DNA of 59,240 bases, taken from NCBI RefSeq assembly GCF_000002865.3, contig NW_001865043.1, positions 602,513 through 661,752 of the forward strand, in the 5' to 3' direction. Shown here in pieces: positions 30,658-42,925 of this stretch (within the stretch, counting starts at the first letter, position 1; each line of letters opens with the position of its first letter). A model generated the notes under the pieces. That model saw only the letters and a list, made by a program, of their open reading frames with translations, had not been told where the DNA came from and searched no databases. The stretch comes from Monosiga brevicollis MX1. Taxonomy: Eukaryota > Opisthokonta > Choanoflagellata > Craspedida > Salpingoecidae. The translations under genes were made by a program, and so were the position numbers.

Positions 30658-33600
30658 CTAGATGACGCTACTCTGCAAAAGATGAGCAAAACTGCTTGAA
30701 GGGTCGAATGTAATGGTGTGATTGGTCGGGAAGAGCTTGTCCGGATTCAACCTACGGTTGCGCGGTCGATCAGCGTAGTAGCCATAGGACCACCCACCCT
30801 CGTCAGGACGCGTCACGTTGATGATCTGGCCGATGTTCAGTTGGAGTTGTTCGCTGTCCTGCGGCGCCCAGTCAGCAATCGCCACGACTTGCGGGCAATC
30901 CCAATGCAAGTAGTTTGACTCGTCGCGTGGCGGATCAAAAGCCTCCAGCCACTTGGTTTTCTCCTGTGCGGTGTTACAATGGAGGATGAAAGGCTCCATA
31001 TCTGATGCCATATGCCCTTTGTTGAGAAAGAGCATGAATAAGTGTTGAGCCTCGGGACGATCCCCGGGCAAGCCCTCGTGGTCCTGGATCCGAACACGCT
31101 TGCGGTGAATTTGCCGCTTAATGATGCTCTTTGATCCAAGAAACTGCTTCTTGAGAATCAAAACCATGTCCGAGAGCAGCACAAGTTCAGCCGGCTTAAC
31201 TCGTGCCACACGGCCATCCTTGATGAGCACACGCTTCACGGGGCCTCGATGAATCAGAGTTCGTGAAGGCCCTGCGATAGGTTCATGGCCCTTCATGTCC
31301 AGCGTTTCCTCAAGCTCCAACAAGCTCAAGTAGTTGTCTTCCATGCGCGCAATCTCATTGCACTCGTCCGCCACGTCGCTGAGTTGCTGGATCAATCGCT
31401 GCATGGCCGCATAGTCCTCACTGTCCTCGGGGGTTGCCGCTAAAATGCCGTTCATCAACAGTGGGTAACGCGCGACGCGCTGCACTGGCTCGATGACATA
31501 GCTATGGATCGTCAAACCCTTATGACTAGCTTCGGAGAACTGTTGCAGGAAGAGATCCACCTGCTTGGAGTTCTTGCCCAGATGGTGCATGGCCGGAGGT
31601 GCCACACGACTGTAGTAGGTAAGCGCGAGGCGCAGTGCATCCAAATGAAAGTCAAACTTATCCACGATGGTTTCCACGACAAGATTCTCGTTACGCCGCT
31701 CCTCAAGGTCATCGATGAGAGCTTTGCTAGTCTGCTCCAACCGCTCGACACACTGCCACAGACATCATGAACGAACGCGAGAAGCGCGAGTTAGCTCATA
31801 GCCACCATTGACAGCGAGATATTACGGTTAAAGCACCACTTTGACTCGGCAACATTACATAATTGAATAAGTGAAGCGGGGGTACGATAACTCACGTCTT
31901 TAAGATCCTCAACAATGTCCTTGGACAAAATGTCATCATGATCCGATGCACGATTGACCATTTGATCGCCCACTTTGGTACGAGCGGCCACCAGGAGGGG
32001 CACGATGAATTGCTGTTGGTTTGAACATGACATCCCACAGGGAATGAGCTTTGGTGCGGTTCAACGGCGCCCAAAGAAGCAGGCAACCCTGCTCCCAAGA
32101 CGATGCTCACCTTCTTGAACGATGCGAGGTTTGCCTTGTACGTTTTTTCAGTCTCGAGGACTTCATTGATGGCATCCTGGCGCCGCAACTCCAGCTTGGT
32201 CATGGAATCAGCAATACCCGAGTCAATGACATCCTGGCGATAGCGCCAAAGCTTTGATTGCAGCTCGGATATGGGTGCCGGGGCTGGTGGCGGCAGCGCT
32301 GTCATCTCCGCCGGCCGACACTCCTCCACGGATTCGTAAATAGGATCCCTGACAGTGTCCATCACAAAGCAAGAGACAGGTGAGGCTAGAACGGGCATGC
32401 ACAGGGTTAAAAGAAGAAAGGAGGAAAAGAAAAACAACAGGGGGTGGCTGGGCGAGTGCCGTTGCTAGCGTCACTATCGCCATACCGTGATGGGTTGTTA
32501 AAGGCTTCCTGCACCGTTGAGCGAAATACATCATAGACCTTGCTGGAATCATGCCAGTCAGCCTCGTCGATTTGGACTGGGGCGCCATAATCCATGGACA
32601 CGGTCGTGGCTCCTGCCGATGGCGAAAGATGTTTGTCTGGTTCCTCAAAGTGAAGGTCATCGTCATCACCACCAGCACCGTGTGACCGAGACCTTGCTGG
32701 TGCGTCCTCGGCTGGTTGATGGCGGCGAGCTACAGGAACGGATCGACTGTTGCTCTGTGTGCTGTTCTGACTTTCCTGCAAGGCGTCAAAAGTTTCATCA
32801 TCAGACCAATCAGCATCATCAAACTCATAGTCCAAGTCTAGATCCGAAAAGTCTGAGTTTGAATCCAGGCTGGCGATTGAGGGCGTCCGCTGCGGTGGGT
32901 TGACGTCAGCGTCTGCATTTGAGGCAGTGTCCGGCGGCGAGCCGCGCTCTGGTATCGACACGGAAGACGCTTTCTGATCCCCAGTCACCAAACCGGGCGG
33001 TGCTGATGCAGGTGGCGCACCGGCCGCAGGTGCAGAGGCTGAACCACCTGCGGCACCAACAACTGTGGGCTTTTTGGGCGGCAGAACCGGTGGCTTCCCA
33101 CTCGAAGTGTCTGAGGGCGGCTTTGTCACGACAGGAGGCGTGGCTGAGGGGGTAGCAGCAGCAACTGGGGCCACACTCGCTGGAGTGACATTCGTCGGGG
33201 TCACACTCGCCGAGGTCGCGCTCGCTGGGGGGCGGGTGGCAACTGGGTTACTTTCAACGTTGACAGCTGTATCGGATGCAGTGGCCACAGAAGTCTTGCG
33301 TGAAAGCACGGCCGCAGCCACGGCAGCGTCCAGGGCTTTGTTCACACCCACAGGCTTGCTTGATGGTACAGCCATGGTAGAAGGAGGTCGGGCGGTTGAA
33401 GGAGGACGAAGCGCCACGGATGTTGGCCGGGATTGACCGATGGGCGCTGCAATAGGTGTGGGGGCGGATACGAGCGAGGCGCGCGCCTCTGCACGCGCAG
33501 AGGCGGCAGCATTGGAGGCTGGACTGGCAGTTGTGGTAGATGTTGCGCTAGTGCTGGGCACTTTGGTTGAGGCCGTTGGAGGAGGAGGATTGCCAAAAAT

Positions 33601-36282
33601 GCCAAAGGCGAGTTGGGCTTGGCTCATCAGAGTGTCGGGATCAGACGACGATACGTGGGGCAGACTCGTCGCCGCGACCTGAGCCATGGGCGAGGGTCGT
33701 CCTGAAGCGTTCTGTGAATTGGAGCTGGGGGGTGCGGCTATGGCCGCCGGTGGCGGTGGAGGTAATGCGGTACCGGGAGGGACTGAGGTGGATGGCCCCA
33801 GATTGACAAAGGCAACGCTGTTCTCATGAGTGCGCGATGTTGAAGATATGCTTAGCGAGTCTTCCGACGCCGAAACCGATGGTAGAGAGCGTGTGTCCTC
33901 AAAGCCAAAAGCAGACTGAAGCCCATCCTTGCTCCAAAAGTTTTCATCGCGCCAACGATAAAACGGGGGGCGCGACGCCATCACGGTGCCCTTTGGTAGC
34001 GAGGTGCAAACAAGAACGCAGCACGGCGCCAGGCGTTTCAAGAACAATGAGATGGGCCGTGATAAGCTGGGATGCGTTGGTGGAAATGAGGCAACACACC
34101 TTTTCAAAGCCAAAAGAAGCATCCTGCACATTGGCAATCATGCCGTAACAACGCATGCCCTCACAAATGCGGACGGCCTCAAGCTCGTCACCCGCCACGT
34201 TCCGATCGATGAGAAACTCAATCGCATCCCGCGCCTTGAAGCATTTCGGATACTTTTTGAGGCGATGCCGGTTGGTTTCACACTTGACGGCCTTGCGCAT
34301 CTTCTTGGCGGTGTAACTGGTGATTTCGTACGGGTCGGTGTCTTGGAGATTGGTATCCGGATACTGCCAAAAAAAATAAATAAATAAATAAAAAACAAAT
34401 AAATAAACAGCATTAGCACCAGCACCAGTAATTAGGGAGGAAAAAAGGAAAAAGAAAATGCTTGAAAAAGCATGTCAGGCGCCCAAACAGGGATAAGCAC
34501 AACTCACCTGTCGTAAAAACTCGGCGAAAAAGGATTCTGCCGGTTGATCATCTTCTAATTTTTCCAAAGTAGATTCGGCATTGTCATCCGGTTTGGATGG
34601 GGAAGTTCCAAGATCTGTGGGGAGGCTATTCTTGCGGGTTGGCAGCGTTGGACTACTATCTGTGGAGGTCTTGTTGGGAGGTTGCAGACGGAAGGATTGG
34701 GACAGCTTGGTCGCTGAGAGGAAGGTTGAGCTGGAGCGGCGCGGAGCAGGCTTCGGGCGACCGCTTGCCTCAGCCTGTCTTGCCAGATGTTGAGGAAGTG
34801 CAACCTTTGGAGGGCGGGGCGGGGGCACCAGGCTTCGCCCACCATGAGGCTTGGCTCTAATGCCGCGCACAGCCGGAGGCGAGGATGCTGCAACGGAGCT
34901 GGAATTCCTCGTGGAGGCTGAGTCTGAAGCACGGGTGTCTTGGGCCAACTCGGTTGAGGTGCGTGAGGGTGTGTCTGAGGGCGGTGGGGGCGGGGGATTT
35001 GCTGGGTGTGCAGGCTCGCTGCTGGCTTTGAGCCGCGCTGCTTTGACCTCGTCCGGGATGGGAGCCATGCGACGGGTGGCGTTGGGCGAGGGTTTTTGCC
35101 CACGCTCAGCAGGAACGGCTTGGGCACTGGCCGCGGCGGCTGCCGCTGCTGCCACGGCAGCAGCGGGTTGAGAAATGGTGCGTCGAGGCACGCTGGGTCG
35201 CATAGCGGGAACACCCGATCCCTCGCTCATGGAAAGCGACTGGGCGCGCAAAGTACTCGTATCCTGAGACTTGGGCCGCGGCTTGGGGTTGGGTCGCACC
35301 GGCACGATGATTGGAGCCTGGGCACTGCTTTCGGTGTCGGCTGGGGCAGCCGGATTGGACTCAGTGCCACTGTTCGTGGGCGTATCACGGCTATGGGAGG
35401 ACGAAACCGTTGCAGTTTGGCGGCGCGGAGGCAACTGAGGCCGCAAACCAGCAATAGGGGCCGCTGGTTTAGCGTCGAATGTAAAGGTGGGTGATAGCGA
35501 GCCGCGCCGTCTTTGAGCGGCGTCCGCCGCGGCGTCTGCCACACCGCCAAGAGTGGTGACATGGCCGGGCGGTGCATCAGATATGCGCCGCGCAGCTGGT
35601 TTGGGGCGAAGGGAAGGTCGGGCGCCTCGCGGTGGAGAGACCTCTGTGGCTTGGTCTGAGTTTCTGTTGGAGGAGGGCGCCGAGTTGGTTGCCGAAGCAT
35701 TGCCGCCCTCTGCGGCTGAGGTGCGTTGTCGAGGTTGAGGTTTTGGAGATGCGGGACTGGAGATGGCCAGGGGGCTACGAGCGAGTTCATGTGATGGACT
35801 GTGGGCTCCACTGGGTCCCGAGGCGCTCGGAGACCGAGGACGCGCTGGCTTGGAATCCCCTCGTGAGTTGACGGGTGAGTTCCGGCGAGGTACTGGAGGC
35901 GATGCTTTGTTGGGTGGGGGCGGGCGTGCGATCACGGTTGAGCTTCGCGCGCTTGTCGAAGGTGACTCGGCGGTGCCACTCTGTTTTTGTTCGCCATTTT
36001 TGGCCGCAGATGTTGTCCCGCCGCTGCTTCGCCGCGCAGGATTCGAAGAGGCTGACGGAGCGGTTTTGGCTCTTGGTCGGACTTGTAAGTCGGCCGGTTT
36101 GGCCGGAAGGGCTGCCAAAGACCAGCGGGCGTTGCAGTAGCAAGAATGAGCGCCGGTGAATCAATTAACCCTTTGGCCAGGCTCGTGTGCGCCCTAAGAC
36201 TCTTGTGGGCGCTCGTCTTGGCGAGAGGGATACATGACAAGCAAAGCAGATGAGGCAGGTGTGTACCTGGCTTCTGGCTCAT
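30658..36282 (-). CDS. Rho-family guanine nucleotide exchange factor with DEP, DH, PH and SH3 domains
   Basis: Exon 1 (36267-36282) encodes MSQKP plus one base and joins in phase 1 to exon 2 (34508-36111), a 530-residue Ser/Pro/Arg-rich region with many PxxP-like motifs. Exon 3 (from about 34364) and the next begin a DEP domain: KKMRKAVKCETNRHRLKKYP, CFKARDAIEFLID, then FYRWRDENFW after an intron. A second long Ala/Pro/Ser-rich linker with an acidic patch (DLDYEFDDADWSDDETFD) follows. The DH domain spans exons near 32270-31400 (RQDAINEVLETEKTYKANL, IVPLL, and YVIEPVQRVARYPLLMNGI, its most conserved helix). The PH domain (about 31270-30930) ends TKWLEAF. The C-terminal SH3 is IADWAPQDSEQLQLNIGQII with DEGGWSYGYY. 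DH-PH-SH3 is the ephexin order; the added DEP before DH is unusual. It should activate a Rho GTPase at membranes. Confidence 0.9.
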
Positions 36283-38220
36283 GTCGCCAGCAAATCCAGG
36301 TCAAGGCGGGAGGGCTTGCGGGCGTGTTGCGGCGAAAGTTCGGTGCACACACAGAGGGGCTAGGTTGAAAAACGCGCAGCCAGGATCAAGCACCGAGCCA
36401 TGATCGAGCTGGCTTGCCGGCCCACCCTTGCATAGAGAGCTGAGGCCACACACCCTACAGGTACTGGACCAATGTTCAATGAGACAAACAGGGCCCAGTC
36501 ATGTTGAGCGTTTTCGAATTTTCGCAAGGGCTCAGAAGACGAAGGCTTGGCAGGTCATGCCAGGATACAGGATGGGAGAAAGGCAATAACAGACCAGGAA
36601 CAAACGGGCAGAGCGGACTTGATGTGTGGCGGTGGCGGTGGTGTTCTGCTTTGTGACTGAGGCAGCAGCTGGCACCTGGCGCGCCAAAGCTGCAGCGCGG
36701 CTTGACTGGATGAGTACTACAGAAAGGAAAAGGAAAAGAAAAAAAAAAAAAGAGGGGCAGATGACGTCAATGATGGTGCCAGGCGACAAAAATGAAGCAA
36801 ATCTGGATGCAAGCGTAACAAGATCCCTCTTCCTCCACCCCACCCTTGTGCCTGGTCTGATGGGGTGTTTGATGAGACAATGTGCAGACAAAAAGGTGGG
36901 GCACCAGTCCTGTTGTCGACCCCAAGGAGCGCGCTCGCCAGTTCAGATCGGTGGGCAGTGGCAGGCAACAAACAAACCTGCAAAGAGCTTCAGCAAAACC
37001 AGGAGCTCAACACCTCTAGGCACGAGCTCTGAGCCACAGCCACCGTCTCTGCTCTACCCCACCTTGTACAAGTACGCGGAAAAAAAAGACAAGGGCAGTG
37101 GAGCTCCAGCGGGGACGAAAGGAGAGGCCAGGGGCGCAGGGCGCGCGACAACCAGATGGATGCGTCGTTTGCTCTCTCTCGTTTGCTCTCTCTCTCTCTC
37201 TCTCTTTCTCTTCTCTCCCTCTCGTCTCTCTCAACTGGACCACCATGAAACCCGCAAACACAACAACAACAACAAGGCGGGTTACTGATCCACTTTGCGC
37301 AGTGGCGGCTGCATCAAGTTGAAGAATGGCAGCACAAAGTCTCTGTAGTTTGAAGGTTGTCCTGCTACATTGCGATAAAAACCCGAATATAGACAGCATA
37401 AACCATTCGCCTGCCAATTGTCAGATGAAAATCAATGCTAGTCTGGACCACTTGGTAGCGGCGCTCGCGCGTCGAAGCCACCGCCACAAAAACAGGTGTG
37501 CGCAACAGTTGTTTCACATCAGGGGTCTTCCTATAGACCCATAGAACCCCCATCCGAACCCAGCTACCAACTGTCATCAAGCCCAAGACGCCTCTACAGG
37601 TCCAACCAGGCATACAAACAAAAGAACTGAAAGAACTGATTTGTCAGCCTCTCCCTCCCCTGTTCATCTCTCCTCCTCTCTCTTCTCTCTCTCTTCCCTC
37701 CTCCCTCAAACCAATTCAATCCCTCTTCTCTCCTCTCTCCTCCCTCTTCTCTCTCTCCTCCCTCTTCTGACCGCTGCGCATCAAGGCAGATTGATCTTTT
37801 TCTCTTCCTGCCCGACTTTGGCTTGGATCACTGCCACACTCTCTCTCCCTCTCCCTCTCTCTCTCCCTCTCTCTCTCCCTCTCTCCCTCTCTCTCTCTCG
37901 CCGTGTACACACTCACGCTCAATCTCTTCTGCCGCGGGTCCGAAAAGCCCCCGCTCCAGCCCCTTCTGTTGCCACCAGCCATCGTCACCGCAGCTTGCAG
38001 CAGCCGTCTCCAGCCCTCGGACCTTCCTTCAGACCGATCGCGCTGGGTGCAGAGAATCATGGCGTGGGAATGAAGTAGAAGTGCAGACCTACCAATAGCC
38101 CAGCTCGTGTATCAACCATCACGCACCTGCCCTCGAGAGCCGGAGTCCCTCCAGGGCTTGCCCATCGACTTGACCCATTGCGCCCGTGCTTCTGCTTCAT
38201 CAGCATTCACACCAATCGGC
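36283..38220. promoter_or_regulatory. Long divergent intergenic region, pyrimidine-rich
   Basis: 1.94 kb between the RhoGEF start (-) and the pseudo-ATPase start (+), the largest gap in the window. It holds a (CT)n-rich tract at 37170-37235 and a long C/T tract at about 37645-37905 made of tctctccct-like words. No convincing coding exon or RNA gene was seen. The pyrimidine tract probably lies upstream of or in the leader of the plus-strand gene. Confidence 0.5.
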
Positions 38221-39849
38221 ATGACCAGCCTCTTTGATCGTGCCACGAGCTGCCTCAAGGCCCTGCCTGCGAGCAGTTTGCCTGCCCATGCCCCAGAAGC
38301 GCATGACGGCACCGACGTGGCAGCCGCTTACAAACAGGGTCTCAAGACGGCACACACCCTACAAGGCAGTGACCTCTGTGACCTGCTTGGTGTCAACCCT
38401 TGCCAGGGCCTCTCCAAAACCGTGGCCAATGCCCGCCTGGACAAATATGGCCTCAACGAACTCGCCCCCCTTCAGAGCACCCTCCTTGGCTTACAATCCT
38501 GGTCTCAGAAACGCTATAGTCGCCCCGCCTTGGTCCTCCGCGAGGGCCGCTTTGCCGAGGTCAAGGCTGAACACCTCGTCGTTGGCGACATCATTTACGT
38601 CGAGCAAGGTCAAGACCTGCCTGCCGATGTGCGCATCCTCTACGCCCAGCCTACCGAAACGCCCACCTACAGTCTAGACAGTCAAGGCGCTTGGCTCGAA
38701 TCCCGCAAGCCGAGTCCGCCCGTGCTCGATGCCTTTGTCCCATGCAACATTCCCCCCTTTGCTGCTCAACACGGTTGGTGACCGCGTTCGTCCGTGTGCT
38801 TTGCCCCCTTCTGACCTCGTCCTCTCCTTTGGGAATCTTCTGGCCGACTGGCTGTCATTTCTTGTGGGGCCGTTGACCGCCCCTTCAACTGACACCCTTG
38901 CCGTCTCTTGCGGATTTGACCCCCTCTTATAGATGTCTCGCCCAGCCAGGCCTTTGATAAGGCCAACAACATGGGCTTTCGAGGTGCCTCCGTCGTTCAG
39001 GGCAGCCTCATTGGAGCTGTCACAGCCGTAGGCCATCAATGCCTGATTAGCAAGCTCAAAGTCTCGCCCCTGAAAGATGGTCAGCCCCCTCGAGTCACGC
39101 AACGAGTGGACAAGAAAAAGCTGCAAAAAGTCGCTCTCAAGGTCGAGTCCTTGGGTCTACGTGTCAAGCACTTTGAAACCTACCAACCCCTCTGTGGCAT
39201 GCGCAATGTCACCGTTATCATCTCCGTGAGCCAGAGCATCGCCGCCGAACTCAACCCAGCCCTGACCAAGCTCGTCATGCAGGGCTTTCGCATCATCCTC
39301 GCCTTCTGCGGTGATGCCAAGTCAGACGTCGTGCGCCAGCTGCCCAACCCAGCCATCGGCTCGCCCATTGACTTGGATCGCGTTTACGATTTTAGCGTGA
39401 CGGCGGCCATCAACGAGTTTGTGGCCCATGCCGCCACAGAGTCTGCCATGCTAACTGTCGCGACCTCTGAAACCATCAAGGACGTTGTCATTGCGGCCAG
39501 CGAGCACTTCAACAATGAACCTGTCGTTCTTTTCTCCGATCGCATCGAAGATGCACCCGCCCTGACACGAGCCACGCTTGGTGTTTGCTCTTGGCTGGCA
39601 CCGGCCACCGTCCTTCAGGTTAGTTTATCCCATTTATTTTTTTTTTTTTTCGCTTCTCTCGCATCCTTGGGGATTGGTGATGGTCTGCCTTTGGTTCGGC
39701 TTCCTTTCCCTTGCTCACCGTGCCATTTTGCCATCCTGTCATCCTGTATACTTGTGTAGTCGGCACATGCAATTGCTGGACCCAAAGGTCTCGAGCGCTT
39801 AGCGCTGTTTCTGAAGGTGTTGAAAGAAAGCACCGAAATTCTTGGTTGA
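38221..39849 (+). CDS. Soluble P-type ATPase-like pseudoenzyme (P2-type derived)
   Basis: Three exons join in frame: 38221-38773, 38933-39618 and 39760-39849 (phases 1 and 0), 442 residues. The N-terminus matches the cation ATPase N-terminal segment (GLSKTVANARLDKYGLNEL). The actuator domain follows (LVLREGRFAEVKAEHLVVGD and DLPADVRILYA), but the TGES loop is replaced by sequence around DSQGAWLES. FRGASVVQGSLIGAVTAVG continues the actuator. The protein then jumps to the part of the P domain that follows the nucleotide-binding insert (LTKLVMQGFRIILAFCGDAKS, like the VTGDHPITA block) and to SDRIEDAPALTRATLGV, a degenerate GDGVNDSPAL. The DKTGT phosphorylation site, the N domain and all membrane helices are absent, and the gaps fall inside exons rather than in large introns. 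It cannot be an ion pump; a binding or regulatory role is inference. Confidence 0.8.
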
Positions 39850-40212
39850 GCCTTTTTTTGCCCCACACCACCAATCAGCTGCTGCCATGTAACATTCTGA
39901 TATCCTTTGTCAAAGTGGCGATTGGAGTGACCAAAGAACGTCCAGTCGAGTAGTTGCCAGTTCTGGCCCCTTTGTTCCGCTGCCATTGCCCCCGGAAATT
40001 GATCTTTTACAGCTAGCTGCCTTGACAACGAGCTTTGGAACATGAAATCACACACACACACACACAAAATTCAAATTTGCCAAAAAGAAAGCAAAACGAG
40101 AAAGCAAGCGAATTGAATTATCATCAACACCACCGGGAGTCAACACCCTCGAGCTCGGGTCCGGGGCCTTGTCTGGCGACGTTCCACCTCCATACGGGTG
40201 TGCACCACCATC
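39850..40212. other. Intergenic between tandem genes
   Basis: 363 bp separate the pseudo-ATPase stop from the BBS7 start on the same strand. A short CA run lies at 40051-40067. It should contain the 3' UTR of one and the promoter of the other. Confidence 0.4.
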
Positions 40213-42873
40213 ATGCTGCTCAGTTTGACACCGCTGGAGTACCTCAAGGTCAGTGCCGGCTTTGCCGATCAGATTTACCGTCATCGGCACTGCTGCCTCG
40301 AGCTCTTCAAACCGCCTCCTCAGCTCCCGAATCAACCCCCCTTGCGGTTTCGTCCGCCTCAGGTGCCGGGCCTTGAACGCAAGTGTCTGCAGACCTTGCC
40401 CTCATCCTCGGGCAATGCAGACAAAGTAAGCTCTTGCGATCCTGATGCGAGGCGCAATCTATTTGCGCTCTTCCGTCAGACTGGGATTCTGCACGAGCAC
40501 ACGACCATGCCAACATGGCTTGTTGAGATGCATCCGCTGACACCCTATCGCGCCGCCCCTGACACAGTTGGTCGTGGGTGACCGAGATGGCTCCGTTGGC
40601 GTTTTCGCCCTCAAGAAGGGTGTCCCTCAGGTACAATTCTGCTTCCACACAGAGTCGGCGCTGTTCCCGGCCAAGTGCCTGCGTTGTGCCTGCTTGTGCC
40701 TGCCACGCTCATTCTGTTGGCTCCTGTGAAACACCTCCTTCACAGCCCGTCTTCAAGACCATTGGTGGAACGCCCATTGATAGCGTTGTTCTATACAAGG
40801 AACGCATTTTTGTGGCGGCCAACACCGAAGTAGGACCCGTGTTGTTGACAAACGACAAACCCTGGTCGACGCGGCCCCAGCGCCGCCGCAACTCATTCTC
40901 TTGTCTGCTCCCTGACGTAGGTGCGAGGATACAGCAAGAAAGGCAAAAACTTTTTCAACATTTCCACCTTCATGGCCGAGCGCATTCGTCACATGTACGA
41001 TCAGTTTTAAGTTGGACTAGAATTGTCCCTTGATTCTCAAAGACACGCGCCTACCCCTCGTTTATCCTGATTGGACGTGTGTTCTTTCCCGGCGCATTTC
41101 CCAACCACAAGGTGTATCCGGGACAAGACGTTGCAGCTCGCTGGAGAGCACGTCTATTCCCATTATATCGACAACATTGATACCCACCAGTACATGTGTA
41201 TGGAGACCATCCTAGACATGGTCACGGTACAGCTTCCCGATGACTGTGAACTTGTGCCAGCCCAAGCGTGAGTCGAGGCGTAACCTGCACTTGCATCAGA
41301 AACGATTCACATTCTACTCCCACCAGCGCCTTGAATTCACCTACCGACGTTTTGATGGCCAGGCCACCGGGACGCCCGCCACAGCCTGTTTTGGCATGTG
41401 CTGATCGCGTGCTGAGAGTGCTTGAGGTGATTTGAGCCACCCACGCCCCCCCCCCGCCGTGGTTTGTCTCATTGTTGCCGTTCTCACACGATCACGGCCG
41501 ACCGCCAATTCAGGACAACCGATGCACACTGACAATCAGCCTGCAGGAAGTCCCTTCTGCGTTGGCATCTTGCACCGGCACCACACGTAAGATCGGTCAA
41601 ATGCCTGCGCATGTGGCAGTCAGTCCAGATGGGCTTGTGCAAGAATGCCTTCTTGCTTCGCTTTCCACGCCCGTTCTTTGAACTCACGGTGATCTCTTGC
41701 TTAGGAGGTGACTCGGATGGGCGACTTCTTTTCGGTACCCAGCAGGGTTCCTTTGGCCTGATTCAGCTTGGCGCGTAAGTCTGGATCGCACTTGCCCTGT
41801 TCCAGCGTCATGGGCAACTCAGTCCACGGACATGGCGCCTGGCCGCTTTCCAACAGAAATGGCTTTCAGTACATCTGGATGGTTGAGGCGGATGGCGAGG
41901 ATGCAGGTTTGTGTCGTTTGGTTGGCCCTTGACGAGAAAGTGATGAAAGCAAGAAACCAAAAGCAGCAGCTGGCTCGTCATCAAAGCACAAACAATTCCC
42001 TTCTCCCTCTCCTCTCCCTCTCCTCTCCCTCTCCTCTCCCTCTCTCTCTCTCATTCTCCCTTTGCCTTTAGCCGTCAGTGCCATCGCCGCCTATGACGTC
42101 TCTGGTGACAGTGTGGAAGAGATTCTGGTGGGACGGCTCGACGGCACCGTCCAAGTTTACGCCTTCAACTCCCAGCACCCCGAGGACCCACCTGAAGAAG
42201 TCTACATCATGGTACAGTGAATGACTCTTGATATCTCGTCTGAAGGGCTTCAGGCACCCGGTGAAGCATCTCACTCTGCTTGCACCGCTTTTCGTTTGGA
42301 CGGTGCATTCAACAGAAATTCAATTCAGGCATTGCTTCCATCTGTGGCGCCAAAGCGACGTCCCGCCATCATGCGGAGGTCCGACACGTCACAATCATTG
42401 ATTCGCCTGCTGTACCGACGCCCAGTCCTGGCATTTCTTGTCATTACCGCTGGGCGCATCAAAACGATGCGGTCTCAAGGTTTTGCCTGGTGGTGTCAAT
42501 GATTAGGTCGTTGTGGGCACCTTCAATGGTCAGATTTTGGGTCTGACCACCGATCCAGCCGCAGAAAGTTATGCCACTGCCCTGCAAGGCGATGCCACTG
42601 TGGCGGGAGGCGAGCAATCTGTCGCCCGGTACGAACGATGCTGCGCATGTCAGGCATAATTGATTGCCTCTTGACCTGGCCAGACAACTTTTACATGGCG
42701 ATGCACCTCGGATCATCAGGTTGGAAAAGTCCATTGCATTGCTTGAGCAACAGCTTGCTGCTGCGCAAAGCAAGGGCACAGCCGCCACCTTGATGGAGCA
42801 ATTGGAAGTCCGCCACTCGGTATGTGCTGTATGCCCCCACCAGGACGCTCGAATGTTGTTATTCAATTTGTTG

Positions 42874-42925
<52 letters not shown>

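Noticed and set aside
37641-38078. 145-codon frame rich in Ser and Leu
   Set aside because: Pyrimidine tract artefact upstream of the pseudo-ATPase gene.
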